Source of the DNA: Tanypteryx hageni
Lineage: Eukaryota; Arthropoda; Insecta; Odonata; Petaluridae
Direction of reading: 5' to 3'
DNA: 64,000 bases
Assembly (NCBI GenBank): GCA_028673005.1
Contig: CM054115.1
Span: forward strand, 4,323,501 to 4,387,500
Part shown: positions 11,328 to 22,020 of the stretch, piece by piece
How positions within the stretch are numbered: the stretch's first letter is position 1
Layout of the letters: every line of letters starts with the position of its first letter
Program-made: the position numbers and the translations under genes
The notes under the pieces: model-generated
Told to the model about the DNA's origin: nothing
The model's input: only the letters and a program-made list of their open reading frames with translations
The model's database searches: none

Positions 11328-11521
11328 AATAAATAAATAAATATATCTGGCGAAAATGAAATTTAAGATATAGATCAGCGAAAGTGTAAATAATTAAATT
11401 TCATTTTTGGCACTGTGGGTGTTTTATTTTGGTCGTCAGCCTTGGGGTCTCTGAGGCGCTGGCGATTTTAAGCTGACGAGTGAGATATTTGCCTGACAAG
11501 CATGAAATTTTTCAAGCACTG

Positions 11522-11529
11522 TATAGGAA
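11522..11529. other. Right target-site duplication of hAT element 2
   Basis: TATAGGAA, one base different from the left copy. Confidence 0.75.
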
Positions 11530-11739
11530 CCAAATGAATATTCAGAATTGCTAAATATGTATTTCTTGCTTCTGAAATGGCTTTTCACGTAGACCGGCCA
11601 TATTAAGTTGTTGATGATAATTGATGAAAAAGGATTTGAATACGCAGGACTCTTGTAGATGATAGGAAGGAAATGTACATACATAATCGAAGGAATCCTG
11701 ACAGAGGAAAAACACAATCACTCTAGGAGATGACTTTCA

Positions 11740-13250
11740 TCTTTCATAATGTATACGGGCGACTTGGACCGAACGCCGAATTTCAATCCGTGCGCTTTCG
11801 ACAACAAATAGTTCCAAGCGAATGCCCAAAGGACGCATTAGCTTTCAAATGATCGCGTAAGATGCTTAGGAGAATATCGCGGATCGATAATACGTTGGTA
11901 ATTAATTCAAAAGAGCACCAACAAAGAGATCGCGAAAAACTTTAATAGATATAAAATATGATGCGGAATAAACATTTGATCGTTCGCAATAAACTGCGCA
12001 ACAAAAGAGCATCGGAAAATTCCAAAGCAAACAATTCAATCACGTGGAAATAAAAATATAACCAAATATTTCATCCCTTGGCGACCGTAAATAATTAATA
12101 AAAACAGAGCGTGACGAAGAGCAAGATTCGACATATTCCTCGCGATTATACGACTAAAGAATTACTGCCGACTTGAAAATCACTGAAATAACAAGAAAAA
12201 GCACGAAGAACATTATTTAGATAAAAGTGGATTCCCGAGGCATTCGCTTGGGAAGGGCGAGACGGGCGCTTTTCCAACAATACCTTTTGTCCGAACCCGG
12301 AATCCCACCATCCGACCCATGCGCCGGAAGAAGGCTCGATCGCACCACCAGAAGAGAAAAGGCCTTTCCCGGGGCCTCTCTCTCCATTGGTGGAGAAACA
12401 GAAGAAAGAGCGGACGTCGCTCTCCCACGGCGCTCTCGCCAAAACGCACTCACGCCAGCCCCCGTTACCGCACCGAGAGGAGGGGCCCGTTAGAAACCAC
12501 CTCCTTCCTCCATACGCCAAATAGGGCGTCAATCACGGGAAAATCACTCGTGACGAAGATCGAGGTCGATTAAGAATAATGATCGAGGTCTCCTCTCTTT
12601 CTTCGATCGGAAGGTGTCACTTCCACATTCCTGGAACCTTAGCTGCCGCTCCGTTTCCTTCTTCTCGGGAAATACTTCCCTCGAGTCCTTCCACCATCTT
12701 CCAGGCGCACTCGAACACGCTCGAACGGTCGGACTCCGAAGGCGCTCTCTCGGAGAAAGAGAATTAATTCACTTCGAGAAAAATCAATCTTTCGAAGCAC
12801 TTATTCCGCAGTCATTTCGACCGCGTCTGCGGGAGACGCGAGCGAATGAACGAATGGGACGACGTCCACGGAGGAGCACAATGTCTGCCTATAAGAACAT
12901 TCCCCTTAAATATGCCATTTGTAAGATGTATCGTAAGTCAAAAAGATCAAAGCGGCAAGAGAGACACTACGCCGACCGAGAGGCAAAATATACGTCCTTC
13001 TCTTCAAATAAACGCAACATACGTTCGCGAGCGAACCAAAGGACATTTGGAAAGCGTCGTCGGCGTTCACTCGTCCGACGCAGCGGAGTGAAAGAGATGT
13101 TTATGCGAGGAACACGCGGGGCGGAGGAGGCGCCCAATAGCCAAAGGAAGAAGCTGCGGCGACAGAGAGAGTCTCGTAGCGAAGAGAACGCAAGCAGAAT
13201 AAAATCCCCGTCGTGTGCGCTCTTACGAATGACAATTATTCCCCTCTAGG
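11740..13250. other. CpG-rich stretch of unknown role
   Basis: This segment is richer in G+C and in CpG than everything to its left, and holds open frames on both strands (for example 12614-13249 on the plus strand, very basic, and 12146-12532 on the minus strand). None resembles a known protein, and frames overlap in several phases, as expected of GC-rich non-coding DNA. It could be a host promoter or 5' exon, or GC-rich unique sequence. I see no clear splice or promoter signal that decides this. Confidence 0.4.
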
Positions 13251-13261
13251 CGTCATTGGAG

Positions 13262-13470
13262 AAACAACGTGCTCGCATGAGGTACAAGAAAGGAGAAGGA
13301 AAGGAGAAGGGGAATGAGAGAACGTAGCGGTGAATGAGGGGGAAGACGGGAGGGAATTAGGAAGGGAATGAGGGGAAAAGGGGAAGGGAGAGAAAGTGGG
13401 AGAGTACGTGAAGGAGGGAAATTGGGATAGTGAATGTGGAGAGGGTGGTAACGGGGACGACGACCGTGTA
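13262..13470 (+). repeat. Polypurine GA-rich tract
   Basis: The plus strand is almost only G and A, with irregular GGAA/GGGA runs and no fixed period. Its style resembles the A-rich half of the 63-bp repeat at the satellite, but no exact shared unit is visible. Confidence 0.6.
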
Positions 13471-16400
13471 CACGACTCGCCCATTAATTGTTTGCGGTAT
13501 TTCGAATATATTCATATAGTAGGAAGTTTACATAAGTATAAAATTATAAGAAAATCGATTTTAGGATTGAGTACCTACTCACTGGATAACTCGTGCTATC
13601 TGCCGACGTACAAGTATCATTGGGATTTCCTGAAAACTTCCATTTTGAATTCGACGATGGCGATTGCATGAAGTTTCGCATTCTTCCATTATAATGCCTG
13701 TACGTAATATTAGGTCGTCCTTCAAGTATTTTACAATACTAATCATTATTTGTCAAAGAATGTAATTCATATTAGGCGTGGTTATTGTTCTAAATATTTT
13801 CTTTCATACAAACTGATGCAACGCATGTAAGTGAAAGTTTTTTGACGAACAGCCAGCAGAAGTCGAAAGGAATCAGTGAATATTTCAATTTGACTTTAGC
13901 AGTTGGAAAATCAAGAATGTCGTGAAAAGGGATGTAAATCAGAGGGACAGCATGCCCAAAGTCATCAATATTTGGGGAGAGCCCTGCGATTAATTTGGTT
14001 CGGGAAATAAGCTAAGTAAAATGTAAAAATGACTGTAAGAGGTTACTCGCTGAGTGAAAAACCAAAGTCGGCAGACACGATTCGCGTACACTCAAAATAA
14101 ACATCCTTGGTTTCCACGGCTACTGCAAGAGACATTACACGCGACACTTTGTTTTCCGATTCTAATAGAAAGGAGGCTCGTGATAGCCACGACAAAAGCT
14201 CTATCTGTGGGCGAAGTTATCGCAGAGACGCTCTGAGATCGAACACATGGTGGTCAGGGGTGCGAGCTTGTAGATTTAGATAGACATGATTTGTGGGCGA
14301 GAGGAAGGACCATGGTTGGGAGTGTCTATCGGGCAGCATTTAAATTTGCATTGAAGCACGTGGGAGGGATGGATCAGGCGAGATTGAGCGCAATTTCTAT
14401 TCACCCGACTACAAGACGAACCCCGTTTACAGACGCTAATTTGGACGAAATATATGTTTTGCAAGAAATTCTGAAGGAAATAAGTTTAAAAAATTATCAG
14501 AAAATCAAGAATTGAAACTTAAACATAAAACAAACTAGGCAAGTGTACAGTTTATCACAAACAGGCGCCTTTCTTTCGATAGAATTTTTGAAACTAAGCG
14601 ATATAATAATTCGAAAGACAGCAAACCTAAAACAGCGAAACACCACTCTCAATTATGTCTCTCTGCTTAATAAAAAGTTTTCCCTCTCACAATTTTGTGT
14701 TTTAATAAAAATCTTTACCTAATTTTACTAAAAAACAATAGAAAACGATACATCGGAAATGATGCGACGAAAATATTGATTTTTTTATTAACCGATTTAT
14801 AATCTAATAAAGTTGCAGTTAATAAAACAATCGAAAAGTATATAAAACGTACCTCACCTGAGTTAAGTAGTTAAAATTTTTGGCAGAACGAAGCGGTCTC
14901 TCCTGTTGAGTGCATTTTGTCCGTTTGTTCTACGATAACTGCCGTCTTGGTTGTCTGATTTTTACCAAACTTCGTATACATACACAAATAACATAGAGTC
15001 GAATGCCTATACTTTTTCTAGAATACCACCCTTATAGTTACTGTGCAATTGGCGTTAGCGCTTTGCGCTAATTTCCAAATATTATCCAATAGTAACGAAA
15101 TTCGGTACACATACTGAAAATATCCAACGATGAAGAAAATGTCAAATAAACATTTCTCTAAAATGTACAGGGAGCTTCCCAGAGGCGCGCAATATGATTC
15201 TCCCCACCAGCTTTAAGTGGACTGAGCGAGGCCGAAGATCCCGCGGATCGTAGTGTATGCTATAAAGGTATATGTTCATTCCTTCGTCGTGAATTATCCA
15301 ATTATTTTCACTTACAAACGCTGTGTGTGTACGCAAGGAAAATCGTATGTACATACGTTCATTTCTTTGTCGAAGATATTCCTTTTTCTTCCGGTTACTA
15401 AATGCTGCATGCAAATGAAATGAACCTCTTTACTTAATTATAGCAGATCTTGTATGTTTCAGTAATTTTAAAGTTCAGTGAATTGCGATATTCTTGTTTA
15501 ATTTTCTTTAAAAAAATATATAAGGAAAATATACTATTTGACTATTTCCAAAAAAATGTATTCAAAGACACTTTGATATGAATAATATTTTACGAGATAG
15601 GACGGAAGTTAGTTTTTGTTTTTTGTAAAGTGATACCGCTGATTAGCTTATGTGAACAATTTATATCAATTTCTTATTTTCTTTGTCCACAAGTCCTAAA
15701 TTCCAATGAAAATCCTTTCGGTAGAAGTAGAGAAGGATCTTGCGTACGTACGGACGGACATAATGAAGATAATTGACGCTCACGTTGGATGCAAAATGCG
15801 GATAACTGTTACTCATCGTAAGTATCTCCAATAAATATAATAAGGCATTGAGAAACCAGATGCCCGTTTCGGTCTCAACGCAGTTGACTTCAGTGGTGAT
15901 TCACTGAAAATTAATCCTAGTTCGTTTATAATTTACTTTCGGTTAAACTATGCTGTACTATATAGTCATAATCACCGACATAATTTTTTTGTTATTTATT
16001 TCTTTGCTCACCAGTATAAACATTTGACTGAAATAATGCAAAGACTTCGTCTTATAGACAGGTAAATACAATACTTTTCAATATCTTTACCGGAAAATTT
16101 GCCTTGAGATAATGCATTACATATGCAAAAGAAATATTTGGCTTAGGAGAGTTGATTTAGGACGAGGAATACCGGCAGAGGCGTAACAACTATGCTGCCA
16201 GGTCCGCGATCGCGGGGGGGGGGTCTGATGGCCTCTAAGAATCTGGGAGACCTCAACGCCGGCCTAAAAATTTTTTATAAGTCATTAATAAAATTCTTAT
16301 TTTTAAACCGACTGCAAACAGCCTAGCAGGCCGCTGAAACATTTTTCCACGAGATCCATCTGGTTCCATCGGACCCATGTGGAAGGCGAAAAGAACATTT

Positions 16401-16602
16401 GTACTGCATTCATTACGCATGACGATAATATAGGGAAGAAGGCTGTTCATCACGGTCGATGTGAATACGAATGCCCGTTATGAGCAAGTTATTCCATAAA
16501 GCTTGCCAGAAAACTTCGACTATTTTTCGGTGTCTTTGAGGAGAGATACATTAATGTAATTTGTTAAGTATAAAAATATAATTTAGTCTTTATCATATTG
16601 CA
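13471..16602. other. Unassigned intergenic region
   Basis: No gene, RNA or complete transposon is recognised. A 75-codon open frame at 14291-14515 has no known motif. Segment 14880-15420 has repeated phrases of the type AAACTTCGTATACAT and AAATTCGGTACACATAC, the style of decayed dispersed repeats. A run of ten G (16216-16225) sits next to CAGAGGCGTAAC (16173), which looks like a lone transposon end. Confidence 0.35.
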
Positions 16603-17234
16603 TTCATCATCATAAGTAGTCTGTCCGTAGACAGGTCCGTGATTATTCATGGTTAAACAAACCTGTTTCTCCATATGAATTCCTATTTCCCGCTGTCCCC
16701 TTCATATTTTGATATTTCTCTTTCCCTTTCAAATCGTCTATCAACTGAAACCTTTTCCTACCTCTATCCCCTTTTCCATCTAGTTTTCCTTCTAACACGT
16801 CTTTAATCATACTCTCTCTCCTCAGGTAATGTCCAACCCAGTTTGCCTTCCTCTTTCTGATAGTCTGTATAATCATTCGCTTCTCTCTTACTCTTCGTAG
16901 CACTTCAGTTTTCTTCCTATCTGTCCATTTTATCTTCAGCATTCTTCTCCAAGTCCACATTTCAAAGCTTTCCAAGTATTTGATGACTTTTTCCTTAGCG
17001 TCCATGTTTCTGCCTCGTACAAAACTATAATCCATACATAGAATTTATGAACTTCTTGCGGACATCTTCCCTTATATTCCCCGTAAGTAGGTGTTTATTT
17101 CTTCTGAAAGCCGCATTTGCTTTTCCAACTCTAGTCCTGATCTCATCCGTACATCTTGCATTTCTTGTTATGATGCTTCCAAGGTATTTATAGCCTGAAA
17201 CTTGTTCTAAAGACTTTTCTCCGATAGTTATGTT
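16603..17234 (-). mobile_element. RTE-like LINE 3' fragment, minus strand
   Basis: Reading from 17234 to 16603, this is the last ~630 bp of a LINE: EQVSGYKYLGSIITRNARCT, then the C-terminal EMWTWRRMLKIKWTDRK and KANWVGHYLRRESM segments (about 16960-16790), and an ATGATGATG-type tail at 16603. It matches the 3' part of the plus-strand LINE to its right, closely at both DNA and protein level, and is truncated at its 5' side where that LINE begins. It still has readable codons over 16643-17035, but only the extreme C-terminus is present. Confidence 0.85.
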
Positions 17235-18810
17235 AATAAATTAAAACCAGTATCAAGAATACCTTGGAGAAAGAGATTAGAAAACAAGAGAAGAAAATCA
17301 GAAAACCAAGGATCACTAAGGAAATGCTGGAGAAAACGTATGAGTGAAGAAAATGGAAAAACGTTAACAGTGAAGAAGTTAGAGACAACTATAGACGCAT
17401 AAACAATGAGCTGAGAAGGGTAACAGATAAAGCTAGAAATTATTGTATAAAAGAAAAATGTGAAGAAATACAACAAATGGAGATGTTAGGACGGTTCGAT
17501 ATGATGTACGCTAGGGCACTGGAATTAAAAGCTAATAAGTCTAATGGAATTCGTGGTAAAGGAATTATGAATACGGATGGGAAGATAGCCTCAGATATAA
17601 AGGATGTAGCACTGGAATAGGAAGAATACATTAAGGAACTATACAGCAAACAGGCAGGATCGGCAAAAATAGAACTGGAAGATGAGGAAAACGTTGAAGT
17701 AGACAACTTAGTACCAAGTATTATGGAGAGCGAAGTAGAGAAAGCGATAGTGAAACTAAAGAAAGGGAAAGCCACGGGAAGCGATGGAATACAGGCTGAG
17801 GTACTTAAAGTCATGGGATCAGGATTAAAAGCGATCACGAAATTAATAAATAAGATTTACGACACGGGAGAGTGGCCTCGGGATTTGCTAGACGTAACTA
17901 ATATCCCTCTAAAGAAGAAGCAAAGGCAATGCAGTGTAAAGACTACAGAACGATAAGCCTTCAGTCACAAACTTCGAAGATCATCATGAGGATTCTTAAT
18001 AAAAGTCTGTAGGAAAAGCAGAAGAATTGCTAGGGGAAGATCAATTCGGATTCAGAAAAGGACAAGGAACTAGAGATGCTAAAGGGGTAGTTAGAATCAT
18101 ATCAGAAAGGGCTATAGTGTACAGTCAAGATATCTGCGTATGTTTCGTAGTGTGGCAGTATGCCTTTGATAGAGTAAATTAGGTTATGTTGAGGAAGATA
18201 TTAAAGGATATAGCTGTAGATGGGAAAGACAGAAGACTGATCAGGAATCTATATATGAATCAAGTTGTAAAGATCAGGTTGGAGAATGCGGACACCTGCG
18301 GTGTAAATATCGGTAGAGAAGTAAGACAGGGCTGCTGCCTATTGCCAACCCTATTCAATATATATGGAGAAAGTCTAATGCAAGAAATGTTAGAATGCAG
18401 AGCAGATTTCAAAATCGAAGGAAGGATTTTAAGAATAGTAAAATACGCGGATGATCTACTACTTGTAGCAAGAAAAAAAGAGGAACTCCAGAAAATGATA
18501 AATAGACTAGTAATAACAGTTACAAAATAGGGTATGGAAATAAATACAGAAAAATCCAAGGTCATTAGCATATCAGGCAAAGAAGAGAATCTGAACATAA
18601 GTATTGGAAGAAAGCCTTTAGAACAAGTTTCAGACTATAAATACCTTGGAAGCATCATAATAAGAGAAGCAAAATGTACGGATGAGATCAGGACTAGAAT
18701 AGGAAAAGCAAAAGAGCCTTTCAGAAAAAAGAAACACTTACTTACGTGGAATATAAGGTAGGATATCCGCAAGAAGTTTATAAATTGCTATGTATGGAAT
18801 ATAGCTTTGT

Positions 18811-18821
18811 ACAGGGCAAAA
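18811..18821. other. Left target-site duplication of nested LINE fragment
   Basis: ACAGGGCAAAA, identical to 19076-19086. In the uninterrupted minus-strand copy only one equivalent (ACGAGGCAGAAA) is present, which confirms the insertion. Confidence 0.9.
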
Positions 18822-19075
18822 CTTGAAACAATTCAGAGGAGGAAAAGTAACTGGTTAGGGCATATCTTGAGAGGAGAAGGTTTACTATTGATGGTGTTGG
18901 AAGGATCAGTAGAAGGTGAAAGGAAAAGGGGACGTAGAAGAATAAAAATGTTTGACGATCTGAAAGAAAGGGGAGGGTATCAGGAAATGAAAGAAATGGC
19001 AAGGAACAGAAATGAGTGGAGACAACGCTGGTGCCAGGGACCTGCCTAGAGGCAGAACACCTCATGATGATGATG
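18822..19075 (+). mobile_element. 254-bp LINE 3' fragment nested in the RTE-like LINE
   Basis: It holds only the last coding part of a related but distinct LINE subfamily (ETIQRRKSNWLGHILRGEG, then RGRRRIKMFDDLKERGGYQE) and a CTCATGATGATGATG tail. The exact 11-bp duplication on both sides shows an insertion by target-primed reverse transcription. Removing it restores the reading of the host LINE across the junction. Confidence 0.9.
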
Positions 19076-19086
19076 ACAGGGCAAAA
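19076..19086. other. Right target-site duplication of nested LINE fragment
   Basis: ACAGGGCAAAA, an exact copy of 18811-18821. Confidence 0.9.
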
Positions 19087-19639
19087 ACATTAACTCGAAG
19101 GAAAAATGACATCAAAAGCTTCGAAATGTGGAATTGGAGGAGAATGTTGAAGGTAAAATGGACAGATAGGATGAAAAACGATGAAGTGCTACGAAGAGTA
19201 GGACAGAAGCGAATGATTATACAGACTATCAGAAAGAGGAAGGCTAACTGGGTTGGACATTGCCTGAGGAGAGAGAGTATGATTAAAGACGTTTTAGAAG
19301 GAAAACTAGATGGGAAAAGGGAAAGAGGTAGGAAAAGGTTTCAACTGGTAGTCGATTTGAAAGGGAAAGAAAGTTATCGAGATATGAAGGGGACAGCGGA
19401 AAATAGGAGTATACGAAGAACTAGGTTTAACCATGAATAACCACGGATCTGTCTACGGACAGCCTGCCTATAATGATGATGCTTATTCTACTTTACATAT
19501 TGCTAGATATGCAGGGCCGGATTTAAAAATCACGCACCTGTTCAAAGTAATCAAACCTTCGTTATTTCAGTAAAGCATGAAGTAATGAGGCACACGTACT
19601 TAAATATATGTCATATGCGTAAGCTAAGATTTCTCGCAT

Positions 19640-21745
19640 GTGATTCATTATATATAGACATTCCTTACAGAGGAGAAGGAGGAGGATATAACATACTAGT
19701 AGAAGGTGCTTGCATACTGCAAGCATTTCATCTCACCTTGAAAAAACAAACTTTTCAGAGAGATGTTTCATCATGAGAAATATTTCTTTAATTCTAAAGA
19801 TTTCTCCTCTTGATCGGTTTCCATTTTTTCATTATGGAACAATAATGGAGTAAAACAATCACACATTTTTGCAATATTAGTAATATTATACTTTTCCCAC
19901 ATTGGGTTAATAATGCCACACATTTCTGCCAAAATTTTAATTTATAGTACAATTAGAAGTGAAATAGCATTTATATAATTGTTTAAATTTAAATAATTTT
20001 TATCGGCTAAAATAACGACTTTGGGTATAAATTGAAATATTTATTCGTTTACATAAGCAATACTCTAATTAATTTAAATATTTCAACTCCCTAACTTGCA
20101 GCGTAGTGTCTAAGTATCTACTATTTGTTTAAATTTTAAGAATTTTTAATTGCCCAACAAATAAAAATATCAAAATTTCTATAATCCCTATTTCGTTTTT
20201 TACAAATCCTACCTCTAAAATAAATTTCAGCTCCGTGGCACATTCGAAAATACATAAACCTGGGAAACTTGTTTAAACAATTGCGAATTTTAGGCGGCCA
20301 CATTTTGGCAGTTTTTCAAGATTTTCGTTTTTTCTAGTGGGTTTTGCACAAAATCCTACCATAGAAAAAAATTTCGAATCTCCAGCTCATCTGGAAGTGC
20401 CAAAACATTAGTATCCTCCTATATGTTATCATTATATATAGATGATCCTTACAGAGGAGGAGGAGGAGGATATAACATACTAGTAGAAGGTGCTTGCATA
20501 CTGCAAGCATTTCATCACACCTTGAAAAAACATTAAATTTTACGACAGATATCTCATCCTTACAAATATTCTATTAATTCTAAAGATTTCACATCCGAAG
20601 CGATTTTCGCTTTTCCCACATGTAAAAAAAGTTTAAATCAATCCCCAAATGTTGCAATTTTAAACATTTTACACTTTCTTTATTATGGGGTACTAATGCT
20701 CCACATTTGAGCCAAATTTTAAAGTTGTAGCACTTCTAGAAGTAAAATAATATTTTTCTAATTCTTTAAAATTTAAACATTTTTAACGGCTGCCACAATA
20801 TATATATGGAAAGAATGAAATGTTTATTTGTGCAAATGCACTGTTCTGTAAATAATTTGAAAATTGCAGCTTCCTAGCTCATCCCATAGTACCTAAAACA
20901 TTATTAAAATTTCATGTACAAATGGGGTTAAAACGACCCCTAAAATTAACAATATGAAAATTTTCGATTTTTATAGTTGGTTATGAGAAAAGTTCTATAA
21001 TCTTGCAAAATTTCAGCGACCTAAACCTTTTAGATTAGTCTACACATTGGATTGCGTTTTCCCATGCAAACTTATGGGAGATATTCCGGGATCTCTGGAG
21101 TCGAACCCAAGACACTGTAAGCAAAAATGACAATAATTCCAAAGAGATATTTCGGCCATATAGCAACACTGAAAATGTCATTTTTCTAGCTTACCGGAAA
21201 GTGCCCATAATTAATTTACAAAAATGGCGCAATGCTTTTCTTAGGGGAAAAAACGCAAATTTCGGAATTTCTGGAGTCGAACTCATGTAACTTAGGTAAG
21301 AATTCTGATATTATCTGTAAGTTTCTCCATCATATCTACAAAAACTAAAACATTCAGCTCTCTAGCTTTTGTAGTTTGGGCTGGACATTAGTGTCCTCCT
21401 GTTATCATTATATATAGACGTATTATAAAGAGGAGGAGGATATAACATACAAGTAGTTGGTGCTTGCATTCTGCAAGCATATCATCTCAATATAAAAAAA
21501 CATTCATTTTTTATATTTCATCATTACAAAAATTTTTTTAATTCTAAATATTTCACCACCGGAGCGATTTTCGTTTTTCCCTCATGTAAAAATAATGGAT
21601 GAAAACAATCCCAAAACATTGCCGTTTTATGAATTTAATACTTTCTTCATTATGGGGTACTAATGCTACACATATCTGCCAAATTTTAAATTTGTAATAC
21701 TTCTAGAAGTGAAATAATATTTTCCAATTGTTTAACATTTAAACT
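19640..21745 (+). repeat. Three diverged AT-rich tandem units of about 0.8-1.0 kb
   Basis: Each unit starts with a block of ATTATATATAGA, a GGAGGAGGATATAACATAC segment and a small palindrome around TGCTTGCATACTGCAAGCA. These blocks lie at about 19648-19740, 20429-20525 and 21408-21485. In each unit they are followed by the same series of phrases (ATTCTAAAGATTTC, TTATGGGGTACTAATGC, CTTCTAGAAGT). Unit 3 stops at about 21745, where the inverted partial copy begins. The units have diverged by many substitutions, so this is an old tandem array. No coding frame is seen. Confidence 0.8.
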
Positions 21746-21900
21746 GCAAAGTTTTGGGATTGTTTTAAGTTTTTTTACATAAGCGAAAAACGAAAACTGC
21801 TCCAGAGGTAAAAAATTTAGAATAAAAAAAATATTTGTAATGACGAAATATGAAAAATGAATTTTTTTTTATGTTGAGATGATATGCTAGCAGAATGCAA
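21746..21900 (-). repeat. Inverted partial copy of the AT-rich unit, cut at the satellite edge
   Basis: The complement of this stretch repeats 21463-21630 in order: TTGCATTCTGCTAGCATATC, then CATTACAAATATT, GAGCAGTTTTCGTTTTTC and CAATCCCAAAACTTTGCAG. Together with the direct copy it forms arms of about 155-165 bp around a spacer of about 115 bp. The inverted copy ends at GAATGCAA (21900), and the satellite starts at the next base. Confidence 0.85.
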
Positions 21901-21902
21901 TC

Positions 21903-22020
21903 GGGCAGGTAGAGAGAGATGGGCGAAGAGAGAGGGGAAAAAAATAAGGAGAAATGAAAAACGAAGAGGTAGGAGTGAAGTGTGTGTAGAGAGTGAGAAG
22001 AGAGTATAAGAAGGAAGGAA
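21903..22020 (+). repeat. Left edge of array: 63-64-bp ancestral units
   Basis: About two copies of a longer unit precede the 16-bp repeat. Each has an A-rich half (GAAGGAAGGAAAAGC type) and a core AGAGATGGGCGAAGAGAGAG that is the 16-bp monomer with flanking bases. Typical junctions are GAAGAGGTAGGAGTG and GAAGAGGTAAGAGAG. The pure 16-bp array takes over from about 22021. Confidence 0.75.

Larger units (their letters stand above)
8796..11343 (+). mobile_element. 5'-truncated CR1/L2-group LINE (Daphne/Kiri-like) nested in hAT element 2
   Basis: The sequence begins inside the C-terminal part of an APE-type endonuclease and runs through the reverse transcriptase to a 3' untranslated region. It ends in an AAAT repeat tail (11328-11343), as expected for target-primed reverse transcription. 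The 5' truncation is the usual outcome for LINEs. I could not settle the exact 5' edge or a target duplication. The clade assignment rests on the YADDLQIY motif and the tail, and is tentative below the CR1/L2-group level. Confidence 0.85.
8294..11521 (+). mobile_element. Non-autonomous hAT-type element split by a LINE
   Basis: The left end starts CAGGGCTTGAAAAAT and the right end is the complement of CAGTGCTTGAAAAAT, 14 of 15 matching, inside an 8-bp duplication. Sub-terminal TGACGAGT motifs occur twice at the left (about 8327-8358) and once at the right (about 11474). Without the nested LINE the element is only about 0.7 kb, so it is internally deleted. A short stop-free stretch at about 8534-8658 (containing FKPDKAIDLWYFSPKT) may be the last scrap of a transposase C-terminus; this is a guess. 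Confidence 0.82.
17278..19440 (+). pseudogene. RTE-like reverse transcriptase, broken
   Basis: The linker region reads KIRKPRITKEMLEKTYE, then has a TGA at 17345-17347 and a TAG at 17618-17620 (probably a former TGG). The RT proper begins SEVEKAIVKLKKGKATGSDG (about 17729). A slip near 17920 leads to KDYRTISLQ, and a second near 18010 to EDQFGFRKGQGTRDA. Motif A reads CFVVWQYAFDRVN, where the usual catalytic D after FV has become V. It is followed by a TAG at 18180. Motif B is RQGCCLLPTLFNIY and motif C KYADDLLLVA. TAG stops at 18528 and 18759 break the thumb. The C-terminal EMWNWRRMLKVKWTDR part resumes after the nested insertion and ends at 19440. The copy cannot be active. Confidence 0.88.
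17236..19480 (+). mobile_element. RTE-like LINE, 5'-truncated, plus strand
   Basis: It starts in the linker after the endonuclease and ends with a short ATGATGATG tail near 19480. It lies head to head with the minus-strand copy, sharing the same 3' sequence CTACGGACAG near its end. A 254-bp fragment of another LINE subfamily interrupts it at 18822-19075. The family (YADDLLLVA, DYKYLGS and the RKANWVGH C-terminus) is common in arthropod genomes; RTE-clade membership is my best guess. Confidence 0.85.

Noticed and set aside
12773..12780. TTCGAGAA as a heat-shock-element-like motif
   Set aside because: A single short match, without the further in-phase units needed for a credible element.
12146..13249. 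Overlapping open frames of 78-211 codons in the CpG-rich stretch
   Set aside because: Several frames are open at once on both strands, as expected in GC-rich DNA. No known domain and no supported start or splice sites.
14291..14515. 75-codon open frame as a small gene
   Set aside because: No recognisable motif, no neighbouring exon, and its length is within chance expectation.
16173..16230. CAGAGGCGTAAC next to a G-run, like a transposon terminus
   Set aside because: No partner end could be found, so no element can be delimited.
16603..19480. Twin-priming inversion of one LINE
   Set aside because: Twin priming would split one copy into non-overlapping parts, but here both arms contain the same 3' segment.
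19512..19530. CAGGGCCGGATTTAAAAATC, like the end of a hAT element
   Set aside because: No matching inverted end or 8-bp duplication was found in the region to the right or left.
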